Of a stretch of DNA of 64,000 nt, positions 58,765-64,000 are shown piece after piece. The stretch is from Chloroflexales bacterium ZM16-3 (GTDB lineage Bacteria; Chloroflexota; Chloroflexia; Chloroflexales; Chloroflexaceae), in NCBI GenBank assembly GCA_004138175.2, contig RYFE02000006.1, positions 1-64,000 of the forward strand. The letters are read 5' to 3'. How positions within the stretch are numbered: position 1 is the first letter of the stretch; each line of letters opens with the position of its first letter. The notes beneath the pieces were generated by a model that saw only the letters and a program-made list of their open reading frames with translations, had not been told where the DNA came from and searched no databases. The position numbers were made by a program, and so were the translations under genes.

Positions 58765-59418
58765 CTAGTCGGCACCGCCGCTGGTGCGGGCGCGCAGCGA
58801 GGAGATATTTGACTCGCGCTCGTGGAGCGAGCGCCGCAGCCGCCACTGGAGTGTTGCGATATCCTCGGATATCCCGCGCAGGTGCGACATCTCCTGCTCA
58901 AGCTCGTCGAGCAGGGCGCGGGCGTGCATGCCAACCTGGGCGCTGCCTCGCTCAACCGAGATCTGGCCGACACGCTCCTGGATGGCCGAGAGCAGGCTCA
59001 TCAGGTAGGCCCACGACTCGTTGTCCTGGGTGCTGGTGGAGCGTTGGGCCTTCCCGCGTGTGTCGAGCCAGCCCTGGATCTGCGACTGCATCGCGCTAAT
59101 TCGCTCCTCAAGCTGATGCAGGGCGGCCTCCTCAGCCGGGGTGCGGGCCGGGGAGTCGCCGCGATCCCCGGCCCGCTGGGCATGATCGGCGATCTGCTCA
59201 AGCTGCTCCTGCAGGTAGGCCATCGACGAGCCGAGCTGCGACTGGCGCATCGTGACGGCCTCCTGCTCGTTGAGCATGTCGAGCAGCATATCCCGCAGCC
59301 TGGCAGACTCATCGGCGCTGTGGAGCGCCTGCTGGTGGAGAAGGTGCGGCACAAACCAGAGCAGCAGCGCGAGCAGGGTGATTACGGCAATGCCGAGGGC
59401 GACGAAGAGTGCTGTCAT
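58765..59418 (-). CDS. Membrane-anchored coiled-coil protein
   Basis: The 217-residue protein has one N-terminal membrane helix (ALFVALGIAVITLLALLLWF) followed by about 180 residues of predicted coiled coil with many Glu, Gln and Leu (AYLQEQLEQIADHAQ, LLDELEQEMSHLRGISEDIA). No enzyme motif is present. The arrangement suits a cytoplasmic or envelope structural protein, but no family was recognised. It lies upstream of the hydrolase on the same strand, 135 bases away. Confidence 0.65.
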   Translation of the reverse strand: MTALFVALGIAVITLLALLLWFVPHLLHQQALHSADESARLRDMLLDMLNEQEAVTMRQSQLGSSMAYLQEQLEQIADHAQRAGDRGDSPARTPAEEAALHQLEERISAMQSQIQGWLDTRGKAQRSTSTQDNESWAYLMSLLSAIQERVGQISVERGSAQVGMHARALLDELEQEMSHLRGISEDIATLQWRLRRSLHERESNISSLRARTSGGAD

Positions 59419-59492
59419 GTGTTTCCTCCTAACCTACAAACTAGTATAGGAAGGGGGAGGCCGCGCGGCTATGCCTACGGATGACAGCTGGA

Positions 59493-60350
59493 TTACGGTG
59501 CGGTAGCGACGCTCACAACTCGGTCGTGGCCGGCGAGGTCGCGAACGACGCGCACCTCGGCGGGGGGGAATGCGGCGCGGGCCAGGTTGGCCACCAACTC
59601 GCCCTGCCACGCGCCAATCTCGCAGAGCAGCGCCCCGCCGGGCTGTAGGTGGGCGGGCGCGTCGGCGAAGAGCCGTCGGTAGATGTCGGCGCCGGTGGGG
59701 CCGCCGCCCTCCAGGGCCAGGTGCGGCTCGTGGGCGTACACGTTCGGCTCCACCTCAGCCAGGATGGTGTAGGGCGGGTTGCTGACAATGAGGTCGTAGC
59801 GGCCCTCCAGCGGGGCGAGCAGGTCGCCCCGCAGCAGCCGCACCCGCCCGGCGAGCCCGTGGCGCTCGACGTTCGCCCGCGCCACATCCAGAGCCTCGGG
59901 CGAGATATCGACGGCGTCGATCTGGGCGGCGGGTAGGTGGACGGCCAGGGCGATGGAGATCGCCCCGCTGCCGGTGCCGATGTCGGCGATGCGCAGGGCG
60001 TCCGACCGCCCTGTGGCGATCCGCCGGGCCGCCGCCAGGGCCAACTCGACCAGCAGCTCGGTCTCGGGGCGCGGCACCAGCACACGCCGATCCACAGCCA
60101 GATCAAGACCGTAGAACTCCTTGTGGCCCACCAGGTAGGCCACCGGCTCGCCCCCGGCGCGGCGGGCCAACAGGGCGGCGAAGCCCTCGGCGACCGGCGG
60201 GGCGACCGGGTAGTCGCGCTCGGCGACCAGACGCGCGCGCGGCCAGCCCAGCAGGTGCGCCAGGATCAGCTCGGCGTCGAGGCGGGGCGTAGTCGAGACA
60301 CCGCCCAGGCGAGCCTGGGCAGCGTGCAGGAATGCGGCAATCGTGCTCAT
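59493..60350 (-). CDS. prmC: Peptide chain release factor N5-glutamine methyltransferase PrmC
   Basis: The 285-residue protein has a helical N-terminal domain and a SAM-binding domain with [29 protein letters not shown] and the catalytic NPPY that holds the glutamine. PrmC methylates the GGQ glutamine of release factors, improving termination. Length and motifs are normal. No release-factor gene is adjacent in this window. No ribosome site is visible at the start. Confidence 0.94.
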   Translation of the reverse strand: MSTIAAFLHAAQARLGGVSTTPRLDAELILAHLLGWPRARLVAERDYPVAPPVAEGFAALLARRAGGEPVAYLVGHKEFYGLDLAVDRRVLVPRPETELLVELALAAARRIATGRSDALRIADIGTGSGAISIALAVHLPAAQIDAVDISPEALDVARANVERHGLAGRVRLLRGDLLAPLEGRYDLIVSNPPYTILAEVEPNVYAHEPHLALEGGGPTGADIYRRLFADAPAHLQPGGALLCEIGAWQGELVANLARAAFPPAEVRVVRDLAGHDRVVSVATAP

Positions 60351-60408
60351 AACGCTAAGATTTGGCCTCGACGCACTCAGTGGCTCAACATCTCAGTGCC
60401 TCAGTGCT

Positions 60409-63111
60409 CTAATCAATCCTTCGCTCGGTGAAGTCGCTGCCGTCAAAGGAGAGCAGCCGCTTCTTATCGTCGATCAGGGTCTCCAGGTGAATGGGCCGCG
60501 TCCAGATCTTATGCAGGTTGCGCATCGTGTCGCGGGCATAGTCCATCTTCAGGTCGACGCCCTCGTGACGGTGGCGCAGGTACATCTCGCCACGATTGTT
60601 ATAGTTGCCATCCTCGACGTAGATGAAGGGCTGGCCGAAGTTGGTGAGCCGGAAGAGCAGCTTCTCCTTGATCTCCTTGAACTCACGCGAGGCGATCTCG
60701 TAGAGGTCGGTGTCGCGGTTGTAGCGGAAGGTGAAGAGCTTGTTCTCGATCACAAACTCCGGGGTCAGGAACTCGTCGATGAAGTTGACATCGTTGTAGA
60801 GCTTGCGGATCTCAAAGATCTTCTGGCGGCCCAGGCCAAGCTGCTTATCCCAGGTGCGCTTGGCGGCGATGTCGTCGCACTCGTCGTACTCCTTGCCGAA
60901 GCGGCCCTTGTCCCAGCGCTCCTCCACGTCGCGCAGCAGCTCAAGCCCGAGCTTGTAGGGGTTCAGCCTGCCGCCGCCGGTGGCCACCACGCCCGAGTGC
61001 AGGTCGGCGAAGGAGACGATCTCGGAGGCAGTGGCCACCTTCTGGGTCATGATCGTGCTGTGCCAGTAGCTGTTGTGGTTGATGAAGCCCTGGGCCGCGT
61101 AGCGGTGCGTCTCCGTCACCGAGATGTCGTACACATCGGCGCGCCCGCGCTCGATGCTCACAACCTCGTCGCTCCAGTCCTCGGTCTTGTACCAGCGGCG
61201 GTTCTCAAGGTATTCCCCCAGGGCGGCCTGCTTGCGCTCCAGGCCGAAGCCAACCCGCATGTAGAAGTCGACCGCCGAGCGGCCCGCCGTGTGGATGTGC
61301 CAGCAGCCGTCCTTTTGAAGGCGGCGGGTCGAGAGGATACCGAAGTTCATCAGGAGCAACTGCACCAGCTTGCCCATCTCCTCGCTCGACGAGGAAAGGA
61401 TGACACCCGCCTTTCCGGCGTAGCCGTCGCAGTCGTAGAGCGCGCGCAGGAAGCTGGCGACGATCCGCTCGGGCGAGCGCAGGATCACGTCGGGCACCGT
61501 CTTCTGACGCGCGGAGACGCCGGTTGTCAGGCCGAGGTGCTTGAGGAAATCCTGCACATCGAGCGACGAGAAGCTGATCCGCCAGCGATTGCCGTCCTTG
61601 CGCCAGTGGGCCTCGATGCCAAAGAGCGAGCTGACCAGGTTGGCGAAGACCTGAGCCTGATCCTCGTCGCCGGTGGTCAGGCCGATGGTGCGCTTGACCT
61701 CGCTGATATGCCCGTCGCCGCAGAGGTAGCCGAGGAAGGCGGCCATGCGCTCGTCGACGATCTCGGGCACGCGGATGGGCTTGCGGCGACTCATCGGTGG
61801 CCCGAGAACAGCGTTAGCCGTCTCATACTCGGCCAGCAATGGGGCAATGACGGCGTCAGACTTTGTCGCGTACCCCTGGCGGTAGCGCATAATCGTGTCG
61901 ATCGACACGCCAGCCCGCTGCGCAACTGTATGTAGCGTTGGCCGCGATGTCGGCTTCCAGCTCAGCTTGACCTGCTCGGTGGCCCAGAGCCGCTGACCGC
62001 CACTGATCTTCACCCGGTCGCCGAGCTGCATCTCGTCAAGGCGTCGCCAGCTCTCGTCGGGTAGCATCAGGCGGTGGTTGAACGAGCCCTCCAGCTCCAG
62101 CCCGCGGCGGGTGCGGATCTTCACCGTCTCGTAGTCTTCGAACTTCGCCCAGTCGTAGATCTGCTGGCGCTCTTCGCCATCGCTCACAGAAGTGTCGATT
62201 TTTTTATCGACAACTTCACTTATTGTCAAAAAGCCTCTATGCGTCCATATGCGCTGTTTCGAGGAAAGGCAGGCCCATCCTTCGTTGATGACCTTGGTCA
62301 TCCCCTGGGGCGCGAAGTAGTAGGCCTCATCGCGGATGATCTCCAGGACGGTGTGCTGCCAGCGGTCGAGGGGCGCGTAGTTCATCAGGAAGAGCAGGAT
62401 GTCGCGCTGGGGGTTCTCGGGGAAGCGGCGCAGCTTGGCCCGCTCGTCCTCGATCTTCTTGCGCTGGGCGGCCATGTACTCGGGCGGGTTGATATAGTCG
62501 CGCATATAGCCGCGATCAACCTTGAGGCCCTGGGCCGTCTCTTCCTCGACCTCGGCCGCGCCCGCCGCAGGCAGCTGGGACTGAGCCTCGGGCCGCTTGA
62601 TGTAGGGCGAGTGGTAGTCGATCAGGTTCTCCAGCGAGAGGCATGTGTCGATAAAGTCCTCGACGACATCGTAGCCGATGCGGTCGATGATGCGCTGGAT
62701 GCGCGTGGCGTGGTTGGCCATCGCGTCGAGCATCTTGCGGTTCGTGTGGGAGAACCACATGTTGTTCTTAAAAAAGTCGACGTGGCCGGTGACGTGGGCC
62801 ATCACCATCTTCTGGGTCACGTCCTCGTTACCCTCCAGCAGGTAGGCGTACGACGGGTTGGTGTTAATCACCATCTCGTAGATCGTGGAGCCCTGCCAGA
62901 TATGGCCCTTCATCAGCTGGTCAAAGTCCATGCCGAAGCGCCAGTGCGGGTAGCGCGTGGGGAACCCGCCCATCGACGCCGTCTCGTAGAGGGTGCGATA
63001 GTCGAGCACCTCGTAGATGATCGGGAAGAAGTCGAGGCCGTAGGCGCGGGCGTGGGCCTCAATCTGCTCACGGGCGGCCTCCAGGTTCGGCGGGATGCGG
63101 GTATTTTTCAT
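60409..63111 (-). CDS. spoVR: SpoVR-family protein with an intein
   Basis: The spliced product would be about 500 residues, normal for SpoVR. N-extein residues 1-280 include YEVLDYRTLYETASMGGFP and HVTGHVDFFKNN, and end in VINEGWA. The C-extein begins SYWHSTIMTQKVA and carries VEDGNYNNRGEMYLRHRHEG. SpoVR proteins act in spore-coat or stress functions, usually with the PrkA-type kinase and YeaH-like partners, which are not in this window. GGGGAG precedes the start. The intein interrupts the highly conserved EGWA-SYWH region. Confidence 0.94.
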   Translation of the reverse strand: MKNTRIPPNLEAAREQIEAHARAYGLDFFPIIYEVLDYRTLYETASMGGFPTRYPHWRFGMDFDQLMKGHIWQGSTIYEMVINTNPSYAYLLEGNEDVTQKMVMAHVTGHVDFFKNNMWFSHTNRKMLDAMANHATRIQRIIDRIGYDVVEDFIDTCLSLENLIDYHSPYIKRPEAQSQLPAAGAAEVEEETAQGLKVDRGYMRDYINPPEYMAAQRKKIEDERAKLRRFPENPQRDILLFLMNYAPLDRWQHTVLEIIRDEAYYFAPQGMTKVINEGWACLSSKQRIWTHRGFLTISEVVDKKIDTSVSDGEERQQIYDWAKFEDYETVKIRTRRGLELEGSFNHRLMLPDESWRRLDEMQLGDRVKISGGQRLWATEQVKLSWKPTSRPTLHTVAQRAGVSIDTIMRYRQGYATKSDAVIAPLLAEYETANAVLGPPMSRRKPIRVPEIVDERMAAFLGYLCGDGHISEVKRTIGLTTGDEDQAQVFANLVSSLFGIEAHWRKDGNRWRISFSSLDVQDFLKHLGLTTGVSARQKTVPDVILRSPERIVASFLRALYDCDGYAGKAGVILSSSSEEMGKLVQLLLMNFGILSTRRLQKDGCWHIHTAGRSAVDFYMRVGFGLERKQAALGEYLENRRWYKTEDWSDEVVSIERGRADVYDISVTETHRYAAQGFINHNSYWHSTIMTQKVATASEIVSFADLHSGVVATGGGRLNPYKLGLELLRDVEERWDKGRFGKEYDECDDIAAKRTWDKQLGLGRQKIFEIRKLYNDVNFIDEFLTPEFVIENKLFTFRYNRDTDLYEIASREFKEIKEKLLFRLTNFGQPFIYVEDGNYNNRGEMYLRHRHEGVDLKMDYARDTMRNLHKIWTRPIHLETLIDDKKRLLSFDGSDFTERRID
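61072..62271 (-). other. SpoVR intein with LAGLIDADG endonuclease, 400 residues
   Basis: The intein starts at Cys281 (CLSSKQRIWTHRGFLTISEV) and ends with VYDISVTETHRYAAQGF and the canonical HN before Ser. Block B is GSFNHRLMLPD. The two LAGLIDADG-type motifs are AAFLGYLCGDGHI and VASFLRALYDCDGYAG, so an active homing nuclease is possible. A helix-turn-helix-like segment (TVAQRAGVSIDTIMRYR) precedes the nuclease. The 62.2 kb part is locally less GC-rich. Confidence 0.92.
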
Positions 63112-63123
63112 GCGGCTCCCCTA

Positions 63124-64000
63124 TCACCACGAGACACGTAGGATGGCTCGAAAGATCAGGCTATGGGCGAAGAGCCCGGCGATCATCAGGGCAGCGAGGG
63201 CGATCTGGCTGCGGCGATCCGTCTCTCTCATGATACCATCGGCCAGAGCCGCCGCAAGAAGAATATGGCTGAAGAGCCAGATCCGCTCGACCTCGCGGTA
63301 GAACAGGCCGGAGAGCAGCATCCCGCCCAGCAGCGCGGCCATCCCGGCCCAGATCGCGTCGGCGGGGCGCGGGCTGCCGGCGACGATCTGGCCGACGCCC
63401 CGCCGCGCGCCGACAAGCAGCCGGTGCAGCGGCCAAGGGCCGAGAAAGCATCCGTAGGCCACGGCGTTCACCGCCAGGAAGAACAGGTAGCTCGACAGGC
63501 CCAGCGGCGAGACGCGCCCGCCGACATCAAGCTTGTTGTTGGCCATGCCCATGAAGAAGGCGGCGAGGCTGTTGTAGCCGCTAAGCAGCCAGACCGCGCC
63601 GAGGGACAGCATCACGGTGCCGGCCACGGCGGCGGCCAGACCTAGCCAGCGCAGCAGGTCGGCCCGGCCGACCGGGCCAGCGCGCAGCCGCCAGAGCGCC
63701 AGGGCTAGGGCCACCAGCCCCAGCATGAGCGTGGTGAAGCTGAGCAGCAGGCCGAGGGCGATGAATAGGCCGGCGAGAAGAGCGAAGAGGCCCTCACCCC
63801 CCCGGCCCCCCTCTCCCGCTGCGGCGGGAGAGGGGGGAGTTGACTCCCCTCTCCCCTTGTGGGAGAGGGGCTGGGGGTGAGGGGGCACAAACGTCGCGTA
63901 CAGCGCCCAGGTGGCCCCGGCCAGAACTGTGGCCAGCAGGGCGTCCATCGAGGTGGCGGCGTAGATCATGGAGGCAGGCAGCAGGGCGTAGATCGCGGCC
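63124..64000 (-). CDS. Polytopic membrane protein, partial, with an in-frame repeat
   Basis: The frame is open to the right edge, so the N terminus is missing. About seven membrane helices are visible. Residues coded by 63791-63883 (from PPHPQPLSHKGRGE to GEGGRGGEG) come from a palindromic repeat inserted between two helices. The motifs and spacing (SGYNSLAAFFMGMANNKLDV, PLHRLLVGARRGVG) resemble mannosyl- or polyprenol-dependent membrane glycosyltransferases, but I do not recognise the family. It lies 12 bases upstream of spoVR. Confidence 0.65.
   Translation of the reverse strand, partial: AAIYALLPASMIYAATSMDALLATVLAGATWALYATFVPPHPQPLSHKGRGESTPPSPAAAGEGGRGGEGLFALLAGLFIALGLLLSFTTLMLGLVALALALWRLRAGPVGRADLLRWLGLAAAVAGTVMLSLGAVWLLSGYNSLAAFFMGMANNKLDVGGRVSPLGLSSYLFFLAVNAVAYGCFLGPWPLHRLLVGARRGVGQIVAGSPRPADAIWAGMAALLGGMLLSGLFYREVERIWLFSHILLAAALADGIMRETDRRSQIALAALMIAGLFAHSLIFRAILRVSW
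63791..63883. repeat. CCCTCACCCCC palindromic element inside a gene
   Basis: CCCTCACCCCC at the left faces GGGGGTGAGGG at the right. Two internal hairpins, CCCTCTCCCGC with GCGGGAGAGGG and CCCCTCTCCCC with GGGAGAGGGG, form the middle. The reading frame continues through it. Confidence 0.8.

Noticed and set aside
60343-61935. Plus-strand ORF of 530 residues opposite spoVR
   Set aside because: It lies wholly over the well-supported spoVR exteins and intein, with low-complexity Val/Ala/Glu composition typical of antisense frames.

Overview
The window is 64 kb of GC-rich bacterial DNA, mostly densely packed single-copy genes. The gene set suggests a filamentous member of the Chloroflexota (class Chloroflexia): a Tad pilus cluster with a Pro/Thr-rich TadE, mevalonate kinase, a small Ras-like GTPase next to a DUF4388 protein, an archaeal-type thymidylate synthase, a cytochrome c maturation system of the CcmE-Cys type, and many short palindromic intergenic repeats. 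The phylum is inferred from gene content only; no rRNA is present. Left part (1-8.4 kb): the C-terminal part of an IS200/IS605 TnpB with its right end, ada, then a NAD biosynthesis block nadA-nadB-nadC behind a near-consensus promoter and several palindromes, an acetyltransferase remnant, phoU and a methyltransferase. From 8.1 to 18.7 kb, all on the minus strand, lies a Tad (Flp) pilus cluster read in the order rcpC/cpaB, tadZ, tadA, tadB, tadC, a VWA protein, a TadE protein with a long PT-rich stalk, a second TadE protein, a TadG-like protein and a tiny ORF. Middle (19-37.7 kb): a PIG-L deacetylase, a possible small RNA and hup, the GTPase/DUF4388 pair, DUF1385, mnmA, mevalonate kinase, a GAF protein with DUF1634 and TauE, a PhoR/PhoB-like two-component pair, type 4 uracil-DNA glycosylase, RNase J and a degenerate Hpt protein. 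From 37.9 to 41.3 kb is a pyrimidine-nucleotide pair: a fused MtrA-like/ThyA-like protein and a dCTP deaminase interrupted by an intein, followed by tRNA-Gly(CCC). From 43.4 to 57.7 kb is a c-type cytochrome biogenesis region: ccmA, ccmB, a five-haem cytochrome with fibronectin-III repeats, ccmC, ccmD, ccmE (CXXXY type), ccmF, and two membrane proteins that begin with J-domains lacking HPD, one ending in TPR-like repeats and the other in a thioredoxin domain. The right end holds a hydrolase, prmC, spoVR with a LAGLIDADG intein, and a membrane protein that runs off the window. The most unusual theme is repeats. Several families of short palindromic or tandem elements fill gene junctions, and similar elements sit in frame inside nadB, mnmA and the last membrane protein. 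A second family with GGCAATA terminal inverted repeats, which looks like a MITE, abuts or fuses with the truncated tnpB and with a small tad-cluster ORF.
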